DNA of 64,000 nt from Chrysomallon squamiferum (Eukaryota; Mollusca; Gastropoda; Neomphalida; Peltospiridae), in assembly GCA_012295275.1 (NCBI GenBank), contig CM022675.1, positions 14,849,463 through 14,913,462 on the forward strand. The letters are read 5' to 3'. The translations under genes and the position numbers were made by a program. Of this stretch, positions 1 through 16,651 are shown one piece after another. Numbering within the stretch: position 1 is the stretch's first letter; the number at the start of each line of letters is the position of its first letter. The notes below the pieces were generated by a model. It did no database searches, was not told the origin of the DNA, and saw only the letters and a list, made by a program, of their open reading frames with translations.

Positions 1-686
1 AAAAATTAAAAAAGAGTTTTAGAAAAAAATTCTGAATTTGACCTTTTAACAGTTTTCTTATATCCAAACTTTAAAACAAAATACTAGATTATTTTTACTG
101 AAAAAGAATACTGCTTCATTTGTTTATATTAAATGCCATAATATTTTTTGTCCTTATAGTTGTTAATTTCTATGGACTTATATTATTGTGTACTTTGTTA
201 TTAGCTGTGGTTACTGTTTAGAACAAATAAAACAAACATTTGCCAATATTTATATTATTGTATACTTTATTATTAACAATGATTACTGTTAAAGACACAC
301 AAGTTTGAAATTATTTAAATTATTGTTTACTTACAACAGGTTCCATATAACTGTCTTAACAACATTCCTTTTTTAATTTTTAATTGTTCTTTTTTCACTT
401 ACTCAACAGACAACATGGCAGATATTTTGTTTTTAGTATGCACTAAAACAACATTTTTATTATTATTTCTAGATTTGCTTTAGGAGTTTATGCAAGTATA
501 TTTTAAACATTTTATTTTTGTAAATTGTAGTTTTAATTAACAACACTTTTGTTACTGTAATTTTAATTTAGTTTAACAATTTTGCTATTATTATTTTGAA
601 GTTGTATTAATAACTTCATTAATGACAACTGAAAACTGTACTCGCACCTTTGACATTTAAAAAAGTAAAACTGTAAAGAAACCCAC

Positions 687-3600
687 ATTTCTTAATCTGT
701 TGAGATTTATCAACACTTGCAATTTGCTGTGGTCTGCCAAACAGTTCTCTGAAACATCTAAATCTTCAAGTTGAAGTAATTCTTCAACACCTGAATAAAT
801 ATCACAATAACAAGATAACTTTGTTTTACTTATGTCAAATAAATATACGCAACAAGATAAATGTATTTGTATCAAATAAACATATTTTAAAACATAAATT
901 TGTTTACATTTAAATCAAATACAAATAAACACACATTAGGAATAGAACACAAAGAAAAACTGACGAAATATCAGATGATCAAAATTAAATATCACATACC
1001 GTGTATATTGTCCAGATTGTTATTTCTCAGTACCAGTGTTTTTAACTTCGCTTTTGCTGACAGTGAAAATGAGGGAATCACATCTAGATAATTAAAGCCA
1101 AGATTGAGTCTCTGTAGGTCTGTCAGGTACTTAAAAAATAAATAAATAAATAAATAAATAAAAATCATATAAAACATTTATTTTTATTCTGCAGCAAAAT
1201 AATGTAAACTGTATCTTCTTGCTAACTTATGTGATTGTAGGATCTGTTTTCAAAGATCCTTGCTGCCAACTGAAAAAATTTAAAACTGAAAATTAGGAAA
1301 AATGTCATTTTAACAGTCATTTTGTAACTGACAGAAACTGGATATGTGACATTTTTAGTGAGAAATAATCTTTGGACTATTTATTTTTAACAAAACAGCT
1401 ACTATCAACAGCAAATAACAACTTTTATCATCATGCAGGTTTCACTGTTATTTAATCTTTTTCTAAAATAACTGTATAAATCATAAATTAACAGGAAAAT
1501 CATAAGACTTACTTGAAGTAGTTTCAGACAGTTTTGCATACATAAACTTTATTTCACAAACAAAATTATTACAAATACTAAATATAAGCTGAATATATAT
1601 ATACACACACAAATGAATTCCACTAATATTTCCTATATAGGAAATATCAGTGGAATTCATTTTTAGATTTAGATTCTCATACTCTCTCCTTGTATTCCAA
1701 AATTCAAAACATTTCCACTCTAACTCATTTCAGAAAAAGGATTATCAACCTCTTCAAACAATAAACCTTACTACAAGATAGATTTCTGTGTTTTTAAAAA
1801 ATCCCTTTTATGAACACTGTATAAAAAGTGTATAAAATATAAAACTTACTTCAAGATAGTTTTCTGTGTTTTTCAAATTGTTATGACTCAGATCAAGAAT
1901 CTGTAGTGAATGTAACAATCTCTGAAATTTAAAAAGACAAAATAAACTACCTATTTTTTTTTACTTCCTGATTACTTTAAGTGACTTATTTTAGCTGTTA
2001 ACAGTTTAATTAACAATTTCTCGAGGCCACATGAAGGACAACATTTTCTCATTGATTATTATTATCATTAGATATTCTACTGAAGTGAAAAATAATACTT
2101 TATCTATCCAAGATTTTTAAAAAAGAAAAGAAAGAATATTCTATTTGTGATGCCATGAAAAAAGAGAAAATTTCTGTCATCGGTGATTAGTAATCTAGAA
2201 TTTTGATAGCTTACTTAGAAATGGATAAACAACACAAAAAAGAAAAAAAGAAAAAGAAAAAGGAACTGTCTTTTATATTGCAATTTAATATGTAAATAAA
2301 AAAAATTTCATGCAATTCCTCCCTTTAAGTTTAACATTTCTATTAACTGCTTTTTTCCCCCAAAAATCTTTTATTTATTTTTCATTTTGCTGAACAAATT
2401 TATTTCTAATATTATACAAGATACTATATTATAAAATCAATGCAATGATTAAAAAATACAGATAATACTGTTATTATTTCAAAGCAAATTTTGAAAAAGC
2501 TCTCTCTCTGTACATATTATGTGTGTGTGTTTACCAAAGATCCATCAAGTATTTCTATTCCATTAAAACTAAGGTTTGCTGATTTCAAATCTGGCCACGA
2601 CATTGGTAAACTCATATCTCCTCCACACAACTCAAATAAATCCTGAAAAACAAAAAATAATAATAATAATAAAAATATGAACAACAATATGCCACTAACC
2701 TGTGGACAGTATCAGTAATTACTAATGCTACTTGTTTTATTTCATTTAGTTTTTACTTGTTTCTGTCCAGTATATGATAACAATAACAGTAACAAATTAC
2801 TGTTTATTACTTCTGTCCTGAAAACAAGTTTACATTAAAAAAAAAGAAGAAGATAAGACTATTGTAATGAATTAATAAGACTAATTTATATTCAAGAACA
2901 ATATTAATAATAAGACAGTGATGAAGCACACAACAAATAAAAACTATTTGAAACCCATTTTTATCATTTAGCTCACAAACTATTACTTTTTCAATATTAA
3001 AAATGTTAATCATAAAATGTAATTTTACAATAAATTTTTTTATACTAATTTCAGAGAATAATACTTTTAATCCGCAATAATTTTTGCATAACTAAAATTA
3101 TTTAAGATTTTGAAAGTATTGAATTTTTTTTTTATATAAAATTACAAACTATTAATTTACATTTGCTTTGTTTTTCTTCATAATGAAAGTTCATTATATA
3201 GGAATAAAACAACATTGAAAAATTAGAAACCATGCAAAAATAAATAGAAATAAAAATTACTTGTAAATTCTGCAAACACCTTGATGCAGTAACAGAGACA
3301 AGCTGTCCCCTCAGTTTCTGAATTCCTTCTACCAGGTGCATGGGCACTTTTTTCATTTCCAAAACTCGAAGATTCGTAAATCTGTTAATGTGTATTCCTC
3401 CTTGAAGTGTGGTTGATGTATTCATAATCTGAAGAAAAAAAGTGAGATTGTTTTTTTTCAGAAAAAAACCCTCAACTAATATTAATATTTGGTATTATTT
3501 ATTAAAAATAACGTATACATCAATAATAAATAAAACAATGTTAAACCTTTACTCCAGGAGTTTTTGAAAAGAAATCTTGAAGAAATTCAGCTTCTCTCTT

Positions 3601-4113
3601 CCAGGGTATCTGCTGCTGATTTCTACCTGTGAATGATTTTTGTTCTGTTTCCTCTCCATTGCCCAGTCTGTTGAACAGAGATTCTAAGATGCTCAGACAT
3701 TCTGCTGTAATGGCAAGCTTGCTTTCACCTTTCAGAATTTTATTTCCTGAAATAATATTTTAAATATTAAACTAATAAAATAACTTCTCTTTTTTTTTTT
3801 TAAATGAAGATTGTAAAATAACAAAACAAAAAAGTTTAGTTAATAAAAATTTAATGACTGATAAACTTTATAAAACTTTAAAAAGGAAAACGTTTGGAGT
3901 TCCTGAAATTTTTTTTTTTTTTTTTTGATTTATTAGCAGAAACAGTTTCCCAGACACAAATGGTACAAAATGATACAAAGGCATATTTATTTACGCTCCA
4001 AATAAAATTTTAAGAAACTTTAAAAAACAATTACCACTTTTCTCAAGTAACTGACATAGTCTTCCAAGTATGAAGTGATCTTTGGAAACATTTGACTGAC
4101 ATTGATGGTTCAT
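687..4113 (-). CDS. STK11IP: STK11IP (LKB1-interacting protein 1)-like, 5' exons only; continues beyond the left edge
   Basis: Seven exons on the minus strand, in coding order: 4113-4035, 3746-3547, 3428-3261, 2642-2535, 1921-1850, 1129-1000 and 790-687, all with AG/GT borders and compatible phases. Translation starts at 4113; residues near 17-27 (LGRLCQLLEKSG) resemble the vertebrate STK11IP N-terminus. Exon 3 encodes the segment before the repeats (NLRVLEMKKVPMHL), exon 4 carries LCGGD and LSFNGIEILDGS, and exons 5-7 carry leucine-rich repeats such as LQILDLSHNNL, LQRLNLGFNYLDVIP, LKTLVLRNNNL and LEDLDVSENCL. The order of these blocks matches the family. STK11IP is known to bind the kinase LKB1 and acts in the cytoplasm and at endolysosomes. 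The C-terminal half is outside the window. The last donor (GTGGGT, just below 687) is the least certain border. The gene is divergent from the HIGD1 gene. The family call is strong; function here is by homology. Confidence 0.85.
1612..1661. repeat. 50-bp near-perfect palindrome in an STK11IP intron
   Basis: Two 25-base arms meet with no spacer at CCTAT/ATAGG. They pair with a single mismatch (CTAATATT against CTGATATT in the reverse complement). The palindrome lies in the intron between exons 1850-1921 and 1000-1129. It could be the remnant of a foldback element or simply a hairpin-prone site; no target duplication is obvious. Confidence 0.8.
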
Positions 4114-6351
4114 TATGATTTTGTTTAATATATTCTCATAATGATTTTCAGTTTAAAAATACAGGCATCAGGAATAAATGAATCAATCAGGTGAATCACA
4201 GCATGTTACATTTGATGATTTCACTTTCAGATTTGTTTCCACATTTGTAACTTTGAAAAACTGAAACAGTATAATTAACAAACTGTGATTAAATTAATTA
4301 AAAATCAGATAATATTTGATTTTTCTTAAGAAGACGCCGATCGCATTTGTCAGTCGTACAAATAAAAATTACACTGTTTCTTCTGTCAAAATAAATATTG
4401 CAGGTAATCATCAAATCTATTCCTGCGTTTTACTTTTGGATTCACGTGACAGGATATTATTGACGGAAGCAGTATTAAACATTACACTGGTAATACGTAC
4501 TTTGGTGATAGAACCAGTTAGTAATGCGTAGTTTTGTACGTTAACAGTTTATTAATAGTTATCGTGCGGTCTAGAAGCGCTAATAATAATCATAGTCATA
4601 ATAGTGTAAACATTATCAGATTGCACTTTTCAAGTTTGATCATTAATATGTTAGCGTAACTATTTATTAAATTAAAAATTAATGTTATCTATGATGATGG
4701 AACATGCTGTAGTATATTTCTTATGATGGAACATGCTGCAGTATATTTCTTAAAACAACCAAAACTCAAACCGACTCGTTATGACTGAGTATGAGTGTCA
4801 ATTTCATTTGATACTTGAACCAGTTTATATGCTTATAATAAAAAAAATAATTCTAAGGAAATTTTTGAAAATCGTTACTACACAGTAAAACAAAAGAGGT
4901 ATACTGAAAGATCCGGCAATCATGAGCTTAATATAAAAATTTTACTAAAAGTAAGTAAATAAATAACTAAATAAAGAAAGGAACATGCATCTATGACGAC
5001 AGTAAAACATAACAATCAACAACGCCAACAAATATTAAATTTAACGATGGTGTACAATTATTAAAAAACAAAAAAAAACAAAAAAAAAAACACATTTATT
5101 TTGAAAGTGCCCGTATTCCCGAGCATAAAATATAAAATTTAATAAAAAATAAAATAAAAACGAACAGAATAATAACAAATAAACGAAAAGTAATAAAATA
5201 GACAAAACTAAGAAAGTGCTTATCAACAGCGCCAAAAATAATTAAATTTAACGATTGAGCATAATTATTAAAACAATATAGCAACGAAAATAACAACAAA
5301 AACCTCCATATATTTGGAAAGAACTCGTTTTCATTAGCTTACGTTCTTAAATTAATGTTTAATAAAATTCGTATACAGTTTTTATTACATTATTTTGCTC
5401 ATCGAATGTGACATTAAGAAAAAAAAGAAAGAAAAAAAAGAGTTCTTTGTGGTTATTCTCGGTGATGTTAAGGGTGAAGGTAAGTGACCTTCGTAAAGTA
5501 CCTGTGCTATTCTAAGACCAGGATCGTTGCGTAATTTAGCTGTGGAAGGTTGCTACTGCTTACTTAAACATTAAGCTCTTGCATGTTTTGACGCTTGTCA
5601 TTTCATTTTTATCCAGGTGAAAGGTAAGTTGCATTTGTACAGTTCGGAATAACATAGAGGGAGACACAGATTAAACAATGTTTTGTATAAAATGTAAAAA
5701 TAAGATTGACGGAGCTTAATGCAGACATGCATTTACTTTCGTTTCTTGCTGAACAGTAAACTAAACGGTTTTATTTGTTTAGGAAATTATTGGAAATGTG
5801 TAATATAACGCCGGGTGCTAAATACTTTTATAACGTTTTAAAAAGAATAATGTAGTATTTTTTAAAACTGGCGAAACAAATTTAAATGAACTTAAAAATG
5901 TACGTGCATATTGTGAATGTTAAAATGAATCGCGATTGTGACCTGCTATGGGAGAAAATGAGGGCAGGTCATATGTGTCAAATATAATTTTATACGTGTT
6001 TTACGTTTCTAACGACAATAATTCCATTTTATAAAGCAAAAAAACAACAACAACAACAACATTTAAATGTCGTTAAATATTTTATTTCTCTTTTTATTAT
6101 TATTATTATTATGATATTAAATATAGATCTCACAGTTACCAGTAAGGCTGACATAGTTCGCATTATGATTATATGTATATTCACTGATAATTATAAACCT
6201 CTGAGATCTAAAATGTATTTTTTTGTTTTGATGTCATAATTTTATTCTCCATTCTTGATTTTTTTTTTTTTTTTTTTTTTGATACATTTTGACTATGCAT
6301 TGTCCAAAAATGACAAAATTATATATATTTTTAAGGGCATTCTAAACAGTC
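4114..6351. other. Intergenic region between divergent STK11IP and HIGD1 genes
   Basis: No convincing coding exon is visible. The stretch holds the presumed promoters of the two divergent genes and the 5' untranslated part of HIGD1. A donor-like GGTGAAAG/GTAAGT near 5618-5630 could end a non-coding first HIGD1 exon, paired with the acceptor-like TTTTTAAG just before 6335, but this is only a guess. It also has A-rich tracts, a loosely repeated block (about 5020-5070 and 5228-5278 share TTAAATTTAACGAT), and a T run at about 6259-6281. Confidence 0.5.
4694..4751. repeat. 29-bp direct tandem repeat, two copies
   Basis: The unit beginning ATGATGGAACATGCTG occurs at 4694-4722 and again at 4723-4751 with one base change. 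It lies about 580 bp upstream of the STK11IP start. No function is evident. Confidence 0.8.
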
Positions 6352-7226
6352 ATGTCTTCAGATGCAAGAGAATATGCCAGGGAGACAGTTTTTGAAAAGT
6401 TTATGAGAAAATCAAAGGAGGCACCCTTTGTCCCATTAGGTATGTATCCAAATGCACAAGAAAAGACAATAGTTCAGATTTAAATGCTGGTATAAAGAAT
6501 AACAAGTCATATATGTGGACTGAAGCATCTCTAGTTTTGTACTGTTACATCTTTAATGACTTATCACTACAGGAAAACAGAGATAACAAAATATATTGCT
6601 GCTGTTTGATAAGAATGTTGGCAATTAGTTAGATCTACAGGAAATATCAGATACCCAGTAATTATTATTAAAATCTGTTGAAATGTCAATGTTATTACAC
6701 AAAAATCCAGTGAATATTATTATCCTTGACATTACTATTGATCTCTCTCCTATAAATTGGAAAATAATTACTTTCTAAATTATTAATTATATTTCAATTT
6801 TTTTTAATTATTATAAATTGTTTCTACAGTATTACATTTCTATTATTAATTTGGTTGATGTTCTTATTTTTATGTTACTTAATTTGTTTTATACTTTATA
6901 TTTCTTACCATGATATTACTTCATTATTATGATTATTATTATTTATTACATTTATTATTACTGTATATTAACATTATTATTCATTATCATTATTACTTTA
7001 ATATCACTTTGTTATTATTATCACAGGCATGATTGGATTGATTGGTGCTGTGGCGTATGGAGCGATGTCGTACAAAAATCGTGGATCCATGTCAACATCC
7101 GTGTTTATAATGCAATATCGTGTCATTGCTCAGTCGATGGTAGTTGGAGCCATCACAATAGGTGTTGCTGCAACAGTTGCTCCAGGACTGTATCGCAAAA
7201 TCACTGGTCACAAAAAGAAAGAATAA
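6352..7226 (+). CDS. HIGD1: HIG1 domain family member 1-like mitochondrial inner-membrane protein, complete
   Basis: Two coding exons, 6352-6439 and 7027-7226, joined in phase 1 (the intron splits a glycine codon), give 95 aa, the usual length for HIGD1 proteins. The N-terminal part contains KSKEAPFVPLG, close to the family signature KAKEAPFVPVG. Two hydrophobic segments follow (about residues 30-47 and 62-82), separated by a short basic loop with NRGSMS and QYRVIAQ. The C-terminus is lysine-rich (GHKKKE). HIGD1 proteins sit in the mitochondrial inner membrane, associate with respiratory complexes III/IV and are often hypoxia-responsive; no hypoxia element was identified here. The start at 6352 is the first ATG of the exon and gives the expected N-terminal length. 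Whether it is closer to 1A or 1C cannot be said. Confidence 0.93.
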
Positions 7227-10200
7227 ATCTTTAATATTAATGTGGCTAAAACAAAATCTATTTAGAGAGACCTTCTCAACATTGTAACCATATACAGTGT
7301 TGTCCCAGGCCTTCCATGCCTATCGTTTCTCAGATATGATTTATGTAAATAATAAATGTGTGTTACTGATTCATAGTCTTGAGGTGCACTTTTAAGCTGA
7401 CAATTTTTACATAACCTGTTTTTATATATAAAATAGGTTGCAATAAATTGTTATGGAAATATTCAACAGATTCCATAAAATTTACTTTTTTGGTATAAGA
7501 ATGAATGTTTTGTATGGATATGTATGAAGTGAGGGTTTTACAAATAATATAAGTTTGATCTTTATACAGATATTTATAAACATGATAAAAGAGTAATATT
7601 TAGTTTATGTTTTAAAATGCACGAGTGAATTAATTGTTATGAATGTAAATGTTAGCCTCTGTAGATACAGGTTTGTGTTGGACACCCTTTACAAAGTGGT
7701 TTGATTCAGGCTGAGGCATTTATAAAGCAAAGAAACATGGAAAATTGCAATATGAAAACATATTTAAACTGTTTTTTATAATTTGAATGTAATCAGCATG
7801 TTTTACATCAGCCAGCTATTTACAATAAATATGTATATACAATGCATTGTATTATATTCACTATCAAATTAATACCAGGTTTCTTGTATATAATTAATAT
7901 AAGTGTATCTTGTGAAATAATTTCATTAAAATATGAGATTATTAAAGACTGGTAAAGTATGTGTTTTTAGTCATTAAAAAAGCAAATTTAATTAGGAATA
8001 TTTTTCAGAATAGTAAATATATTATTGGAGGATCTTAGACCGTTTGATTTTAATTATTAATCACATTTCTTATATAAAGAGAAATCTGTTTAGGATGAAA
8101 TATTATTTTTATGTACATAATGTGTATAAATCTCTAAATATGTCTCAGCCTTGAAGAGTGAAAGAAAACAAAAACATCTATAGATATATGGGGAAATTGT
8201 TTATAACTTGAATGTTTTTGGTGGAGGAAAAACTTTTAGCAAAATTTGAAGACACTTGTTAGATTGTTTTCTAAGTAACAGAGAGTTCTAGAATTAACTT
8301 AAAAGCAAAGCAGAAATTAATTTTGAATTGCAAAATTTACAGTTTTAAAAATTACAGTTTTTTTTAAATTGTCCTAGTCGTGTCATGTTCTTTTTTCAGA
8401 GATAAACATATTACAAAATTTTGTTTGGAATATTTCAGCTTTTAAAATAATTGATTTAGATTGTATTTGCAAGCTTAGCAGGCACATTATTTTTCTTTTC
8501 AGCTTCATATGTCTCTGCTTTTTTCAAGACAAATCTTCAATGGCTGCTTGAGTGCATATGTTTTGACCTGAATGATACAAATTAATTTAATGTGTAATCT
8601 TTATTTATTCTTTTAATCAGAAAATATATGCTAGTGACATTGTGGTAAACAAAAAAATCTAATTAAAATAATTATTTAATACCTCAATTACTGTCATATC
8701 GGCAGAATTCTCTGATGAAGTTAAATGTTACGCAATGCTTATTCAAAGTTTGGGGCCAGTTTTTGACCAGAAACAAGTGCATCAATAGTCAACACAAAAT
8801 TGCTAATTGATTAAAATTGTTACGTCTATTCTGACACAGTAAAATAATTTATTTTGCATTGGATAAACAATTATCATTGTTGTTATTATTTACTCACTTT
8901 GTTTTTTAATATTATTTTTATTTCTGATAATATATCACAATATCAAAACAGGGTCAATTTATTAAATAATTTTACATTTATTGTATATTTAAACCACAGT
9001 AATAATTATTAGATGCAATACTAATTTGAACTCTTTTTTGTTTGTGTGTCATTTCTTGATATTTAAAATGCTGAAAGTTCAGAATCTATTTGTTCTGTGA
9101 AAGAAATCTTTGTTGCCAAATAAACTTCATTCTGATAAAAGAAAGCTTGGTTAACTCTTTATTTTCTCTAATACTGAAATAATATGCACCTTCTCATGGT
9201 CATTTATAAACCATTCATACGGTACTGGCTTGAATTAGAAATGATCTGATAATAACATTGTAAATTACCTATCACCTTGCTATTTGTTAACAGTTGATCA
9301 CAAACCAAAAAATAAAGAAAAACAATCTTAGAGTTAGAAGTAGAAGAAATGAATGATACTGAATTGTTTACCAAAAAGTGTCATTCAACCTGTTGACAGA
9401 TGTATCTGTTATATATAAATTTATGTGCCCGCATGTTTAAAATACATAAATAGGTATATACATAAAAACATAGTTATAACTATAATTTCAGTTGGAGGAT
9501 AACCATAATATTATTCATCCCACCCCAACTTCCTAGAACATTGAGGATTTTACAGTACGATATACAACTAATAAACTACAACATACATTTAGACAGTAGT
9601 CTTTGATCATGTTCAGATTATATTCTAATAGATACAGTATGCAATAAATAACTAACTATGGAAACACATGTTCATATTGTATTATACAAACCAGAACACA
9701 CTGACAAAACGTTTCTGTATTTGTTCCATGAATCTGTTGGCTAATTTCCAGTAGCATGAAGTTTATTGGTTTTGATCTCAAATTATGATTATCTGATTAG
9801 CTTGGAATATATTAAATCCGAAAGCTTATTATTACTTGTATAATGGCCTTGGAAATCAGGATCATAAGGTTCAAATTCCAACAACCAATAAATTACTGAC
9901 TCATTGGCATTAGTTCTTATACGGGTGGTGATTGGTCTACATTTTTTTTTTTCCTGAATAATAATAATAATAATAAAAGAAGAAACAAAATCACAAGCCA
10001 GCATTACTTAACGCTATTAGGATAGTAGTAGTAGTAGTAATAACAATAAAATGTACATAACTTATAACTAAAACAAAAGAAGCAGTTAATTAACTCTACA
10101 AAAAAATTTCTATTAGTAAAGAAATAAAACCATTAAAAAATAAATAAATAAACAAAATAATAACAATGAAAAAAGACACTGATTTCTTATATTCCCAAAA

Positions 10201-11756
10201 TTTTCATCAGAAATTAAATCTTACATTTATTGATTTATGAAATAAATTGTATCATGTATGTCACTATATTATCGTTATCATGCATCACAATATGTTTTGC
10301 AGAGTTCTAGGATTTTTTGTTTCACAAACTACACTGATACTCAATTTTGTTTCAATGATTTTTAAATTTTATTTTAAATAATATAGCTAATTCTGTTAAA
10401 ATATAGTTTAAATATGATTACAAACAATTTATACATTTTGTACACAACTGGTTTTACTAGTGATCAGTGTTCACTAATAATAATAATATCGTACTGTATA
10501 ACAGTAAAGCAGCAAAACAAGGCCTTGATGATTCCTTTATAAAACAGACATGATTAACCTTTAGTGATATGAGCTTATTTCAAATCATATTAAAGTAGCA
10601 GCAACATAAAGTTATTATAAAACTTTGAGAGATCTAAATTTTAAAGTATACATTTTATGTAATTCCAAATTATATTATTCTTTGAAGACCAGTCTTTTTT
10701 TTAGTAATAAAGCAGAACTGATAAAAAACATTTTGAGTGCCACTTTTATGTATACTATATAGCCATAGTCGCAATATAATATAGAATTATTAACAGTTTT
10801 TTTTATAATATCGGCTATATGCTTATGTTTTGTTGTTGTTGTTTCTAACATTTATTTGATTTATAAAATCATTGTATATACCAGTCATGAGACACACTAT
10901 TTGAGTCCATGTATTCATTGGTGAAAGTATTCATTACTTTTATTATGTTGTGCAAATCAGTTTGAGAATTATTAAACTTTATTAGTAATAAAACTATAGA
11001 AAAGTCAAAAATTAAACTGTAGTTGATTAAAATTGGGATGTCTGACCGAAAAAAAAAAAAAAAAAAAAAAAATAAGAAAAAAAATAAGAAAATGAAGAAA
11101 ACAAAAAGAAAAAGAAGAAAAAAGAAATAATAATAAATGTAATTATATAGCCTATACGTATCAGAAATAGTGTACATTTAAACGGTTTTCAACACTGTGA
11201 ATTAAATAATACTGGTACAAAAATATTTTAACGCCACAAATCCTAGCCCCTTTTCTCGATTTCACTGCGTGGAGTGTGTTAAATGAAACTTAGACTTACA
11301 GAAACTCGGTCCGCCCAAATTAGACTGCACGACTATAGAAAAAAACAGGAGCTCAGATTCAGATAATTCCGAAATGCCACTTTTTGTTTTATACCTAGTA
11401 ATTATTAATTACAACACACACAAATGATGTTTGCAGAATATATATACTCATTATATTATAAATTTATAATATACTACATTATGATTATATAATAATATAG
11501 TATATTATACTATATAATAATATAGCCTATTTTTATCACCAAAGGCACAAACACCTGTATAATGAAATATAATATATTATTGTCATTTACATTAAAAATA
11601 TAATTTATAATCAAGAAAAGTGAAAGAACAAAAAATTAGAAACCATATTTTTCCAGTCACCGGATTTACTATAATTATTGTGGGAGTCCGCTCGGCTTAT
11701 TTCGACAATGTCCGCTTATTACCGAAAAACTTAGTTTTTTCTTGCCTATGGAAACA
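7227..11756. other. HIGD1 3' flank and AT-rich intergenic region before CDK2
   Basis: AATAAA hexamers at 7351-7356 and 7442-7447 are candidate HIGD1 poly(A) signals. After that I find no exon with good splice borders and sensible protein content. Short ATT, GTA and poly(A) tracts are scattered through it, including A-rich runs near 11048-11072. Open frames here are low-complexity or lack support. Confidence 0.5.
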
Positions 11757-11884
11757 AGCCAATCAAATTGCACTAAATTCATGATCACGCCCCAGGAAGC
11801 CGTCTGTCACCGTAATTTGACCTTTAATCGGACCAATAGGATGAATGGATTACTAAAATACCATATGTTTGCGCGGGAAAGCGC
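11757..11884 (+). promoter_or_regulatory. CDK2 promoter elements: two CCAAT boxes and an E2F-like site
   Basis: CCAAT at 11759-11763 (context AAGCCAATCA) and CCAAT at 11833-11837 (GACCAATAGG) precede TTTGCGCGGGAAAGCGC at 11868-11884, an overlapping pair of E2F-type cores (GCGCGGGAAA). The cluster lies 116-245 bp upstream of the CDK2 start codon in otherwise AT-rich DNA. CCAAT plus E2F is the classic arrangement of cell-cycle promoters. The motif match is seen directly; regulation is inferred. Confidence 0.6.
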
Positions 11885-12000
11885 AGACGGAACAATAACA
11901 AACACTTAATAATTATTATTTTGCGGTGCATCTAACGGTACAAATAAACGTATTATGACAACTTATTAAACGTAGCAGTAATTGAATAAGTACTTAGAAA

Positions 12001-16651
<4,651 letters not shown>

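Noticed and set aside
4316-4531. 71-residue plus-strand frame upstream of STK11IP
   Set aside because: No homology, no splice partners and no start context; it lies in the presumed promoter region.
9789-10004. 71-residue minus-strand frame with a tRNA B-box-like TTGAACCTTATGATCC
   Set aside because: No matching A-box at the right distance and no repeat ends found; it may be an old SINE tail but cannot be supported.
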